From NCBI RefSeq assembly GCF_032393985.1, contig NZ_CP135918.1, positions 3,782,001-3,846,000 on the forward strand: 64,000 nt of DNA, read 5' to 3'. The translations under genes and the position numbers were made by a program. Below the pieces are notes generated by a model. It did no database searches, was not told the origin of the DNA, and saw only the letters and a list, made by a program, of their open reading frames with translations. This document shows, piece by piece, positions 37,698 to 45,546 of the stretch. The stretch is from Fischerella sp. JS2. Lineage in GTDB: Bacteria > Cyanobacteriota > Cyanobacteriia > Cyanobacteriales > Nostocaceae. Numbering within the stretch: the first letter of the stretch is position 1; the number at the start of each line of letters is the position of its first letter.

Positions 37698-37740
37698 ACT
37701 TATAAAAAGTTACTATTGGCATAGCCATAACTCATATAAT

Positions 37741-38916
37741 TTATCCCATCCTCCACAGCAAAACTCGGTTATTGCCAGAATCAGCAACTACCGCCGTGTC
37801 ACCACAAACTTTGATGCCATAACACCAGTTAAGACTGTCTCGCTTTGGTTGTCCAAAATCCCGATTTTCTCCCTTGCTGGTAAAATTATTTTGTCCTGCG
37901 ATCGCATCAGCTACTGCCCCTTGCAAAGATAAAATTGACTCAGGCTTTTGCCAACCAAGTAACCGAGAATTAGCCGTATCCGCTACCAATAACCAATCAC
38001 CAACCGCATCAACACCATAAGGCATACTCAAACTACTCGCACTGGGAAAATAAACCCCTTGATTCATCTCCACAACATCAAAACTTTTTTGTCCTAACAC
38101 CACAGCACAAGGAGTATTATTTTCTGTAGGCATCCCCTCCCAAATCATCACACGATTATTTCCCGCATCTGTGACAACCAGATTCTCTCCCCAAAAAGTG
38201 ATATCGTGACACCAACGCATACTGGAAGCAGAAGGACTACCACCGCCATTTTCATTGCGAGATGTCATATTTGGTTGTCCCAAAACTAAATCTGCTGGTT
38301 GTCCATTTTCTTCTGGAAATTTATGCCAAATTAACACACGCCGATTTCCTGTATCAGCTACAAATAACTGCCCTTGATGATAGAAAACTCCATAACACCA
38401 GTAGAGAGAATTTGCTGTTGCTTCTTTCTTACCTTGATTTGGTTCGTTATCACTAAAATTTACTTGTCCTAAAACTAAATCTACTGGAACATTACTATCT
38501 TCTGGCACTTGTTTCCAAATCAAAACGCGGTGATTCCATGCATCTGCTACCGCCATTCCTTGACCACACCGACAAATTCCAGTCGGTACACTCAAACTCC
38601 TTCTTCCTACTTGATCGCCAGCATTTTGCCCTTCATTGTTAAAGTTTAGTTGTCCAATTACCCAGTCAGCAGGTTGACTATCTTGGGTTGGTAAATTCCG
38701 CCATCCTAACAAGCGATGATGTCCCGTATCTGCAACCCACAACGGCCCATTTTCTGATATCAAACAAACAGCGCGAGGACCGAACATCTCAACAGCACTA
38801 GGTGCAATAGGAGTGGCTAATTCTCCTGGTAACATGATTTTACCTAAAATTACCTCTGCACCGTTAGGTGATAATAGTAAATTGTCGTGATTTTTAAATG
38901 TTGATGTCAAACCCAT
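37741..38916 (-). CDS. NHL-repeat six-bladed beta-propeller protein of the extended hyp operon
   Basis: A 391-residue protein with six blades, each marked by a DxGNxRVLxW-like phrase (DTGHHRLLGW, DAWNHRVLIW, DTGNRRVLIW, DAGNNRVMIW, DTANSRLLGW, DSGNNRVLLW) and a following VLGQxNF phrase. Three blades have a Trp-Cys pair at the same place (SLYWCYG, SMRWCHD, SLNWCYG; Cys174, Cys236, Cys365). No signal peptide. The ATG at 38916 is preferred to a TTG at 38940. It lies between the Nfu-like gene and hypF, in the accessory set proposed for HupS maturation in Nostoc. Function unproven. Confidence 0.88.
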   Translation of the reverse strand: MGLTSTFKNHDNLLLSPNGAEVILGKIMLPGELATPIAPSAVEMFGPRAVCLISENGPLWVADTGHHRLLGWRNLPTQDSQPADWVIGQLNFNNEGQNAGDQVGRRSLSVPTGICRCGQGMAVADAWNHRVLIWKQVPEDSNVPVDLVLGQVNFSDNEPNQGKKEATANSLYWCYGVFYHQGQLFVADTGNRRVLIWHKFPEENGQPADLVLGQPNMTSRNENGGGSPSASSMRWCHDITFWGENLVVTDAGNNRVMIWEGMPTENNTPCAVVLGQKSFDVVEMNQGVYFPSASSLSMPYGVDAVGDWLLVADTANSRLLGWQKPESILSLQGAVADAIAGQNNFTSKGENRDFGQPKRDSLNWCYGIKVCGDTAVVADSGNNRVLLWRMG

Positions 38917-38952
38917 TTCATAACCAACAAAAACTACCAATCATTAACAAAA

Positions 38953-39429
38953 TTAACCTACTGCAATTACATAATTTATTTCCGGACAATATGCTTTAAT
39001 TGTTTGTTCAATTCCTTCAGATAAAGTTAATGTCGAAGCTGGACAATTACTACAATTACCAATTAATTTCACTTCTACTGTATCTGGTGCTGTAATCGCC
39101 ACTAATTCTACATCCCCATTATGACTTTGTAAATTAGGGCGGACTTCATCTAAAGCTTGTTGAATACGTTGTTGTAAAGATAGTGTTGGTGATTTTACTA
39201 GTTCATGATAAAGTAATACTCCATAAACCACTTCATCTTGAACAGCATTACGTAAAGCTGATACTGACTCTTGTTTAACACTTTTAATTAACCGGGTTAA
39301 AGCTTCTTTATGTAAATCTTCAATAGCACGTTTTAAACCTATAGTCACACACCTTTTACTCTCTTCCCAGTCAGAGATTATCGCTTCAAAACGACCAATT
39401 TCTTGTACTAACTCTTCTAGTGAAGTCAT
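38953..39429 (-). CDS. NifU C-terminal (Nfu)-like iron-sulfur scaffold protein
   Basis: A 158-residue protein. An N-terminal helical part (about 1-75) precedes an Nfu domain: IQQALDEVRPNLQSHNGDVELV and the cluster-binding CxxC in LIGNCSNCPASTLTLSEGIE. Nfu proteins carry a 4Fe-4S cluster to apoproteins. HupS needs three clusters, and the gene sits 12 bp upstream of the NHL gene in the hyp operon, so delivery of clusters to HupS is a reasonable proposal, already raised for Nostoc. Confidence 0.9.
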   Translation of the reverse strand: MTSLEELVQEIGRFEAIISDWEESKRCVTIGLKRAIEDLHKEALTRLIKSVKQESVSALRNAVQDEVVYGVLLYHELVKSPTLSLQQRIQQALDEVRPNLQSHNGDVELVAITAPDTVEVKLIGNCSNCPASTLTLSEGIEQTIKAYCPEINYVIAVG

Positions 39430-39577
39430 TATATATTGGTTAATTGTTGGTTTTTATAAACTTGGTGACTTTGTGCCTTGGTAGTAAAAAAATCTTGAAG
39501 CACTAAGACACCAAGACACAAAGAATTTCATATACCCTGGTGTAGGTAGTTCATGTTAGCTACTAACAATCAAAAAT

Positions 39578-39802
39578 TCATTTCATTCTGAAATCTTGCA
39601 GTAAGAAAGGCATAATAGTACCCGTTGTAACGCTAGATAATACTACTGTTAACCACAACGGCAAATGTAAGAATAACGGTACAATTAGCAACAAGAAACT
39701 TATCGCAGCACCAATAGCAGTTTGCCGCCAAAAATACTGCGGTTCACGTATTAGTTTACCCTTAAAAAATAATTTAGCAGAAAACCAACCTATTTCTAAC
39801 AT
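39578..39802 (-). CDS. Small membrane protein of the extended hyp operon (second)
   Basis: A 74-residue protein, MLEIGWFSAKLFFKGKLIRE, then a hydrophobic stretch AIGAAISFLLLIVPLFLHLP LWLTVVLSSVTTGTIMPFLL that can form two helices. The ATG at 39802 has AGGAG six bases upstream, preferred to an upstream TTG at 39826 that would overlap the previous gene. Conserved in Nostoc hyp operons; no known domain. It may anchor a HupS maturation complex or the hydrogenase to the membrane (inference). Confidence 0.8.
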   Translation of the reverse strand: MLEIGWFSAKLFFKGKLIREPQYFWRQTAIGAAISFLLLIVPLFLHLPLWLTVVLSSVTTGTIMPFLLQDFRMK

Positions 39803-39810
39803 AAAATCTC

Positions 39811-40050
39811 CTAGAACTTTGGACAAAAATTCAAAAGTAACAATCCTAATACCATAGCTGGAATCACACCAGCAGGGGCAAATAATCCACCGATGGTAGC
39901 AGCAAATTTATAACCTAGTTCTTCTCCGGCTAAAAGTATGCCGCCAATTGCACCACCTAATACAGATAATCCAGTTGCGATGATTAACCAGACCAATCCT
40001 GTAAGCGGGTTAACATCACCCGATGCTAAGGTTGTAAGTAAATCTGTCAT
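39811..40050 (-). CDS. Small membrane protein of the extended hyp operon (first)
   Basis: A 79-residue protein with two Gly/Ala-rich helices (LTGLVWLIIATGLSVLGGAIGGILLAG and FAATIGGLFAPAGVIPAMVLGLLLLN). GAGGAG stands a few bases before its ATG. It follows the TPR gene by 19 bp and precedes the second small membrane gene by 8 bp. No known function. The pair of tiny membrane proteins next to Nfu and TPR genes is characteristic of the Nostoc extended hyp operon. Confidence 0.82.
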   Translation of the reverse strand: MTDLLTTLASGDVNPLTGLVWLIIATGLSVLGGAIGGILLAGEELGYKFAATIGGLFAPAGVIPAMVLGLLLLNFCPKF

Positions 40051-40069
40051 AGTTTATTCTCCTCATAAT

Positions 40070-41020
40070 TCATAGTTCTGCCAATACTTGGGCTACTACT
40101 TGCGCTTTTTCTATTTGTCCATATTTAGTAAAAATTTCCCAAGCTTGTTGATAGTAATTACGCGCTTGTGTGAAGTTTTGGAGATTACCTGTTTCTGGTT
40201 TACTCAAGTTGTCGGGTAAGTTAAGTAAGGCGTTGGCTTTGTTAGCAATGGTGTTAGCGTATTCTATTGGTGTATCTTGGAGATTACGCACTTTTAAAGC
40301 TTGGTCATAAGCTGCGATCGCTCGCACTAAATTATCCAAGGGATGAGATGATGGTAAATATTGTAGGGCATTGCCCAAATTATTCTGCAACATCGCATAT
40401 TCCCTGGGATGATCGATGATATTAATGTGTTTGAGTGCAGCTTCAAAAGTTTGCACTGCCAAGCCCTCAAACAAATATTGCTGTTGCAAACCTCCTGACA
40501 TGGAAAGGTAGGCGATCGCAATATTGTTATGTAAAATTGCATATTCCTGCGGGTAATTTTCCCAGGTAAATACTCGCAAAGCTTCTTGATATACCTGGAT
40601 GCTATCTGCGATTTGTGCCAAGTTGAATGGTACTAAAGATTGTAGCACCAAGCCATAATTCATTTGGGCTTCTGCCACTTCCTCTGATGAGGCAAATTCT
40701 TGTAAAACAGGTAATGCTTCTGTGTACAAAACTTGCGCTTGTAATAATAATTCTTCGGTGTTGTGGGGTACTGCCCGTAGCGCCCCAGCCCTTCCTACTT
40801 TTGCCCGCGCTTTTAGTAAAAAGTAATCTTCACCACATAAATTTTCTGCTTCTTGATATAGTGCGATCGCATTCCATAAATCTTGGGCAGTTTTTGGTTT
40901 TTTAATAAATCCGTGTGCTATTTCAATTAGCATCTCAATTTTATCTTTTGTTGATGCTGACTCAGAAGCAATAGCAGCGATCGCTGCTTTGGTGGCGGCA
41001 TCTGTAATAGTTGGTGTCAT
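40070..41020 (-). CDS. TPR-repeat protein of the extended hyp operon
   Basis: A 316-residue helical protein with tetratricopeptide-like repeats: NAIALYQEAENLCGEDYFLLKARAKVGRAGALR, QVLYTEALPVLQEFAS, DSIQVYQEALRVFTWENYPQEYAILHNNIAIAYLSM, TFEAALKHINIIDHPREYAMLQNNLGNALQYLP and AIAAYDQALKVRNLQDTPIEYANTIANKANALLNLP. It should be a protein-binding scaffold. First gene of the minus-strand operon ending at hypB, divergent from hupS across 1054 bp. Proposed elsewhere to aid small-subunit maturation; unproven. Confidence 0.87.
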   Translation of the reverse strand: MTPTITDAATKAAIAAIASESASTKDKIEMLIEIAHGFIKKPKTAQDLWNAIALYQEAENLCGEDYFLLKARAKVGRAGALRAVPHNTEELLLQAQVLYTEALPVLQEFASSEEVAEAQMNYGLVLQSLVPFNLAQIADSIQVYQEALRVFTWENYPQEYAILHNNIAIAYLSMSGGLQQQYLFEGLAVQTFEAALKHINIIDHPREYAMLQNNLGNALQYLPSSHPLDNLVRAIAAYDQALKVRNLQDTPIEYANTIANKANALLNLPDNLSKPETGNLQNFTQARNYYQQAWEIFTKYGQIEKAQVVAQVLAEL

Positions 41021-41224
41021 AGCAGATGTAGAGTTGGCAGAAGAAAAATCTTTTATCCTTGTGTCTTTGTGTCTTAGTTATTCAAGATTCTTTTTAACCA
41101 CCAAGACACTAAGTGTTTACATGTTAGCTGAATGGCAATCAATAATAATGATGAAAGTTTTTGATTGTTTATTCTTGAGTGCTAGCGATTAGAGATCATT
41201 TATAAAAGTAAAAATAAAATTACG

Positions 41225-41340
41225 GTAGGGTGTGTTAGGCGCGTAGATTTGAGAGGATTGGTAACAAAAACATTATCAAAGCGTCTAACGCACCGGAACA
41301 TAACATGGTGCGTCAGGCTAATGCCGTGACACACCCTACT
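41225..41340. repeat. GTAGGGTGTGTTAGGCGCG-type inverted repeat element
   Basis: The ends GGTAGGGTGTGT and ACACACCCTACT are reverse complements, with internal GCGTCTAACGCACC and GGTGCGTCAGGCTAATGCC. A short complete copy of the family is at 45418-45452, and a related piece ends the window (63930-64000). Confidence 0.75.
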
Positions 41341-41557
41341 TTAAATTTACTTTATAAATTAACTCCTAACCAGCTTATGGGCATAATATTTGGGTAAAAA
41401 TATTCGACTTGATGGGAAAATCCCTTGCTAAATGCTTTGCCCCTACTATTTATTGTTTAATTTTTTTTGATTTTGTCAAGTGCAAAACTTCTAGTATACA
41501 CTTGCTGACTATACGTAAATTTCATGTTAGTTTTACTGGTTATCTAAAGTTTAAAAG

Positions 41558-41582
41558 GTTATTAATATGATAAATTAATAAC
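41558..41582. promoter_or_regulatory. Perfect inverted repeat upstream of hupS
   Basis: GTTATTAAT (41558-41566) and ATTAATAAC (41574-41582) are exact reverse complements around seven bases. It stands about 490 bp before hupS in AT-rich DNA and could be an operator for a dimeric regulator. No known consensus recognised. Confidence 0.4.
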
Positions 41583-42074
41583 TTATTTGAATAGCTAATT
41601 TCAGTTACAATCTCCTATTTTTAATTACAAAAATCATATTTTTGCATTTTTACTATAGTAAATTTTACTGACTATGATAATGTTTAATAAGACTATGTGT
41701 TTTGTATTGATTGTTACTAAAAATCTGGATTTTGAGTTCTAATTAGTTTGGTTTAATACTTTAATTTTTTTAAAATCTTATATTATTGGAAAGAAAAGTA
41801 TTTGATATTGAAAGATAAACGAGATTTCACTTGTTATAGCCTTTTGGACAGGGGAAAGGATGAAGGAAGATGGGAAAAGGGGAAAGAGAACCCTATATTT
41901 AAATCAGTGAACAGTACCAGCCATAGTAATCAAGGTTTATGGTGGGGGACTGTTACCTACCACTAATTGGTGTGGTGTTTCGCTTGCGTATTTTACTGAT
42001 AACTGATAACTGAACATTCCCGATTCCTCAACTTCTGCAATAAGTCTATTGTCAACAATACAAACACGCAGCTA

Positions 42075-43037
42075 ATGACTAACGTATTATGGCTACAAGG
42101 TGGTGCCTGTTCAGGTAACACTATGTCATTTTTAAATGCAGAAGAACCAACTGTCTGCGATTTAATTTCTGACTTTGGTATTAACGTACTGTGGCATCCT
42201 TCCTTGGGGCTAGAATTAGGAGAAAATTTGCAAGGGATGCTGTGGAATTGTGTGCTAGGTAAGATCCCTGTAGATATTTTGGTATTTGAAGGTACGGTAG
42301 TTAATGCCCCCAACGGTACGGGAGAATGGAACCGTTTTGCCCATCGTCCGATGAAAAATTGGGTTAGTGATTTAGCAAAAGTAGCTAAGTATGTGGTTGC
42401 AATCGGCGACTGTGCTACTTGGGGAGGAATTCCTGCTATGGCCCCTAATCCTAGTGAATCGCAAGGTTTACAATTTCTCAAACGGCAAAAGGGTGGGTTT
42501 TTAGGGGTAGATTACCGTTCCAAAGCTGGATTACCTGTAATTAATATACCTGGATGTCCTGCTCATCCCGACTGGATAACGCAGATATTAGTGGCGATCG
42601 CCACAGGTCGTATTGGCGATATTACTCTTGACGAGTTTCATCGTCCCCAAACTTTCTTCAAAACCTTTACTCAAACTGGTTGTACTCGCAATATTCATTT
42701 TGCTTATAAAGCAACAACTGCTGAATTTGGTCAGCGTAAAGGTTGTCTATTCTACGACTTGGGTTGTCGTGGCCCCATGACCCATTCTTCCTGTAACCGG
42801 ATTTTGTGGAACCGTGTTTCTTCCAAAACCCGCGCTGGGATGCCTTGCTTGGGTTGCACTGAACCAGAATTTCCCTTCTTTGACCTCAAACCAGGAACAG
42901 TATTTAAAACCCAAACTGTTATGGGAGTTCCCAAAGAACTACCGCCAGGAGTGAAGCAGAAAGATTATGCCTTACTCACCGTAGTGGCAAAAGATGCCGC
43001 CCCAGCTTGGGCAGATGAAGACTTTTTCTTAGTTTAG
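42075..43037 (+). CDS. hupS: Uptake [NiFe] hydrogenase small subunit
   Basis: A 320-residue iron-sulfur subunit that passes electrons from the H2-oxidising HupL. Proximal-cluster cysteines include Cys12 (GGACSGNTMSF), GDCATWG and IPGCPAHPDW; the C-terminal part has QTGCTRNIHF, KGCLFYDLGCRGP, HSSCNRI and GMPCLGCTEPEFPFF for the other clusters. There is no Tat signal peptide and no C-terminal membrane anchor, as known for cyanobacterial HupS, so it stays on the cytoplasmic side. Followed by hupL after 174 bp. Confidence 0.97.
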   Translation: MTNVLWLQGGACSGNTMSFLNAEEPTVCDLISDFGINVLWHPSLGLELGENLQGMLWNCVLGKIPVDILVFEGTVVNAPNGTGEWNRFAHRPMKNWVSDLAKVAKYVVAIGDCATWGGIPAMAPNPSESQGLQFLKRQKGGFLGVDYRSKAGLPVINIPGCPAHPDWITQILVAIATGRIGDITLDEFHRPQTFFKTFTQTGCTRNIHFAYKATTAEFGQRKGCLFYDLGCRGPMTHSSCNRILWNRVSSKTRAGMPCLGCTEPEFPFFDLKPGTVFKTQTVMGVPKELPPGVKQKDYALLTVVAKDAAPAWADEDFFLV

Positions 43038-43211
43038 GTAATAGGTAATGGGAAAGAAAACCACCAATTACCCTTACGGGTTCGCCAGTCACTCATGGGG
43101 GACTCGGGGCCCCCACGACCGACAGGGAGTGGGGATTGGGGGAGAACCCCCAAGACCGCGCTGGTTCACCAATTCCCAATTACCGATTAGCAATTACCAA
43201 AAGGATAAATT
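43038..43211 (+). promoter_or_regulatory. hupS-hupL spacer with strong hairpins
   Basis: It holds TTGGGGGAGAACCCCCAA (43136-43153; seven-base-pair stem, AGAA loop), GGGGGACTCGGGGCCCCC (43098-43115) and outer GGTTCGCCAG/CTGGTTCACC arms. A hairpin in this spacer of Nostoc hupSL has been suggested to affect hupL transcript levels. The GC-rich pieces also look like the palindromic dispersed repeat at 52130-52165, so this may be an inserted element taken into the operon. Confidence 0.7.
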
Positions 43212-44807
43212 ATGGGAACTCAAACATTAGATATCTCACCCGTTGGGAGGGTAGAAGGCGATTTAGATGTACGGGTAGAAATCGAAGATGGTCATGTAGT
43301 CAACGCTTGGACTCATGCCGAACTTTTTCGAGGCTTTGAAGTGATTTTACGCGGCAAAGACCCCCAAGCAGGCTTAATTGTCACACCTCGTATTTGTGGA
43401 ATTTGCGGTGGTTCTCACCTTACCTGTGCATCTTGGGCATTGGATACTGCCTGGGAAACCGAAGTGCCACGCAATGCGATTTTAGCCAGAAACCTTGGTC
43501 AAATCGTCGAAACAATTCAAAGTATCCCCCGCTATTTTTACGGTTTATTTGCCATTGACCTCACCAATAAAAAATACCAAAATAGCCGCTACTATAACGA
43601 AGCTGTCCGCCGCTTTGCTGCTTTTACTGGCAAGCATTACGAAATTGGTGTGACTATTTCTGCCAAACCTGTAGAAATTTATGCACTTTTGGGTGGTCAA
43701 TGGCCCCATTCTAGTTACATGGTTCCTGGTGGCGTCATGTGCGCCCCCACCCTCACAGATATTACCCGCGCCTGGTCAATCCTAGAATATTTCCGCACTA
43801 ATTGGTTAGAACCTGTGTGGTTGGGCTGTTCTTTGGAACGCTACGAACAAATCCAGACCTATGATGATTTTATGGCTTGGTTGCATGAAAATCGCAATCA
43901 TCGCCAGTCGGACTTGGGCTTCTATTGGCGTATGGGTTTAGATATTGGTTTAGATAAATTTGGTGGTGGTGTGGGTAAATACGTCACTTGGGGATATCTA
44001 CCCCATGAAGATAAATACCAAAAACCCACCATTGAAAGCCGCAACGCCGCCATGATTATGAAGAGTGGGGTGTACGACAGTTACAGTGACACTCACACCT
44101 TGATGGATCATACCTTTGCTCGGGAGAATACCACTAACTCCTGGTATGACGAAGGTACAGCAGATGTTCATCCCTTTGACCGCACCACCAATCCCATCGC
44201 CAAAAATCACAAAGACTTCAACGGTGCTTATTCTTGGTCAAGTGCAGTACGCCATATCGAATATGGACGTTTAGAAGCTGGCCCCTTAGCGCGACAATTA
44301 GTCGCAGGTGGTACACATGGTGAATCTTGGCAACATTATGATGGATTTATCCTTGATGTTTTCAAGCGTATGGGCGGCCCTAGTGTCCATGTCCGCCAGT
44401 TTGCACGCGTTCACGAAATTGTCAAGTTGTATCGTCAAGCCGAACGCTGTCTGCGGGAGTTCAAATTAAATGAACCTTGGTACATCAAACCCAAACAAAA
44501 AGATGGGCGCGGTTGGGGTGCAACAGAAGCAGCGCGCGGTTCCCTGTGTCACTGGGTAGAACTAGAAGATGGCAAAATCAAGAACTACCAAGTCATCGCC
44601 CCGACAACATGGAACGTTGGCCCTCGGGACGCCGAACAAAAGCGTGGCCCGATTGAAGAAGCTTTGGTGGGTATACCCGTTGCTGATCCAGCCGATCCTA
44701 TAGAAGTAGGTCATGTCGCCCGATCCTTTGATTCTTGCTTAGTGTGTACAGTTCACGCCCACGATGCTAAAACCGGTGAAGAACTAGCACGTTTCCGGAC
44801 AGCTTAA
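43212..44807 (+). CDS. hupL: Uptake [NiFe] hydrogenase large subunit
   Basis: A 531-residue catalytic subunit that oxidises H2 made by nitrogenase. Nickel-iron ligands: Cys62 and Cys65 in RICGICGGSH, and Cys509 and Cys512 in DSCLVCTVHA. The 16-residue tail after His515 (AHDAKTGEELARFRTA) should be cut off by the HupW protease, not encoded in this window. The gene is uninterrupted: there is no xisC-type excision element, unlike Nostoc sp. PCC 7120. Metal centre assembly depends on the divergent hyp genes. Confidence 0.98.
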   Translation: MGTQTLDISPVGRVEGDLDVRVEIEDGHVVNAWTHAELFRGFEVILRGKDPQAGLIVTPRICGICGGSHLTCASWALDTAWETEVPRNAILARNLGQIVETIQSIPRYFYGLFAIDLTNKKYQNSRYYNEAVRRFAAFTGKHYEIGVTISAKPVEIYALLGGQWPHSSYMVPGGVMCAPTLTDITRAWSILEYFRTNWLEPVWLGCSLERYEQIQTYDDFMAWLHENRNHRQSDLGFYWRMGLDIGLDKFGGGVGKYVTWGYLPHEDKYQKPTIESRNAAMIMKSGVYDSYSDTHTLMDHTFARENTTNSWYDEGTADVHPFDRTTNPIAKNHKDFNGAYSWSSAVRHIEYGRLEAGPLARQLVAGGTHGESWQHYDGFILDVFKRMGGPSVHVRQFARVHEIVKLYRQAERCLREFKLNEPWYIKPKQKDGRGWGATEAARGSLCHWVELEDGKIKNYQVIAPTTWNVGPRDAEQKRGPIEEALVGIPVADPADPIEVGHVARSFDSCLVCTVHAHDAKTGEELARFRTA

Positions 44808-44944
44808 AGAGAGTAGGAGGGGTGTGAGGGATGTGAGGAGTATGAGGATAAAATATTTTTTTACTCCCCCCACTCCCCACACTCCCCCCATCTCCCCACC
44901 TCCTCATCTCCTACTCACTACATTTACTTTCAAAAGGAAAATTA
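44808..44944. repeat. GT-rich/CT-rich tract after hupL
   Basis: GGAGGGGTGTGAGGGATGTGAGG (44816-44838) faces CTCCCCCCACTCCCCACACTCC (44863-44885), so the transcript can form an imperfect long hairpin between hupL and the next gene. Same vocabulary as the tracts at 6509 and 16905. Confidence 0.6.
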
Positions 44945-45367
44945 GTGTCTAATTTAGAATTACACAAGTATCTTCCTGGTCTTCCCGAACCAGTACTACA
45001 AGAGTTCACACAATGGTGTGTGCTGGAACAAGCAACAGCAGCAGGCTATGAATTCACTCCAGATCTGGTGAAGTTAGAAAACCTGGAGACTGTAGATTAT
45101 ATTCAAGAATTGGTTGGTCAATTTGCTGATGCTACTAGGAAATCGATTGAAGGAAGTATGGCAATTTTGGTAGCAGGAAAGCAAGCTGACACTCATGCTT
45201 TGCCTGGTATTGCAGCGATTGTGGATTTTATTTCTCTGTATGTCAAGTACTTAGTCCCTAAAGGGCCAAACAATGAATTGCCACCTGAGGAGAAGCTAAA
45301 TTTAGCATCAAAAGAACAGTTTGAGCAACTTTGTCAAATTGCCAAAAAATATAGTGTAGAAATCTAG
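44945..45367 (+). CDS. Unknown 140-residue protein downstream of hupL
   Basis: A 140-residue mainly helical, acidic protein (MSNLELHKYLPGLPEPVLQE, VLEQATAAGYEF, DTHALPGIAAIVDFISLYVKYLV, EQFEQLCQIAKKYSVEI). GTG start with AGGAAA six bases upstream. No domain recognised and no cofactor cysteines (only two isolated Cys). Its place 137 bp after hupL, on the same strand, suggests it may be co-expressed with the hydrogenase; it is not the HupW protease. It could be a folding or interaction partner of HupSL (inference). Confidence 0.8.
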   Translation: MSNLELHKYLPGLPEPVLQEFTQWCVLEQATAAGYEFTPDLVKLENLETVDYIQELVGQFADATRKSIEGSMAILVAGKQADTHALPGIAAIVDFISLYVKYLVPKGPNNELPPEEKLNLASKEQFEQLCQIAKKYSVEI

Positions 45368-45417
45368 GAAATACTAACAAATATAGGAATCCGGTTTGAT
45401 TATTGAAAAAATCTAAG

Positions 45418-45452
45418 TAGGGTGTGTTATCGCGTAGCGTAACGCACCCTAC
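45418..45452. repeat. Short palindromic element GTAGGGTGTGTTA/TAACGCACCCTAC
   Basis: A 35-bp near-perfect palindrome with a 9-base centre (TCGCGTAGCG-like). It stands in the convergent spacer between the 140-residue gene and the hydroxyacid dehydrogenase, and belongs to the family at 41225-41340. Confidence 0.75.
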
Positions 45453-45546
45453 TGGTGCGACTGCTTTAAAATGTGTATTAATAAACCGCACAGGCGCTGA
45501 GAACACAGAGATAGAAGAAGAGATTTATGGCACTATTTTAATCCGG

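Larger units (their letters stand above)
41021..42074. promoter_or_regulatory. Divergent hup/hyp control region
   Basis: This 1054-bp region between the start of the hyp operon and hupS must hold both promoters. It contains a repeat at 41225-41340, a very AT-rich centre (41400-41830) with the perfect inverted repeat GTTATTAAT/ATTAATAAC (41558-41582) and AGTAAATTTTACT (41658-41670). hupSL in Nostoc is known to be induced with nitrogen starvation through NtcA, but I could not find a convincing GTA-N8-TAC site, so the operator is unplaced. No gene in it. Confidence 0.6.

Noticed and set aside
41700-42074. NtcA box (GTA-N8-TAC) before hupS
   Set aside because: Several GTA triplets were tested by eye; none has TAC at the right distance.
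43212-44807. Search for an xisC-type excision element in hupL
   Set aside because: The large subunit reads without a break from L1 motif to the C-terminal DSCLVCTVH, so no element is present in this copy.
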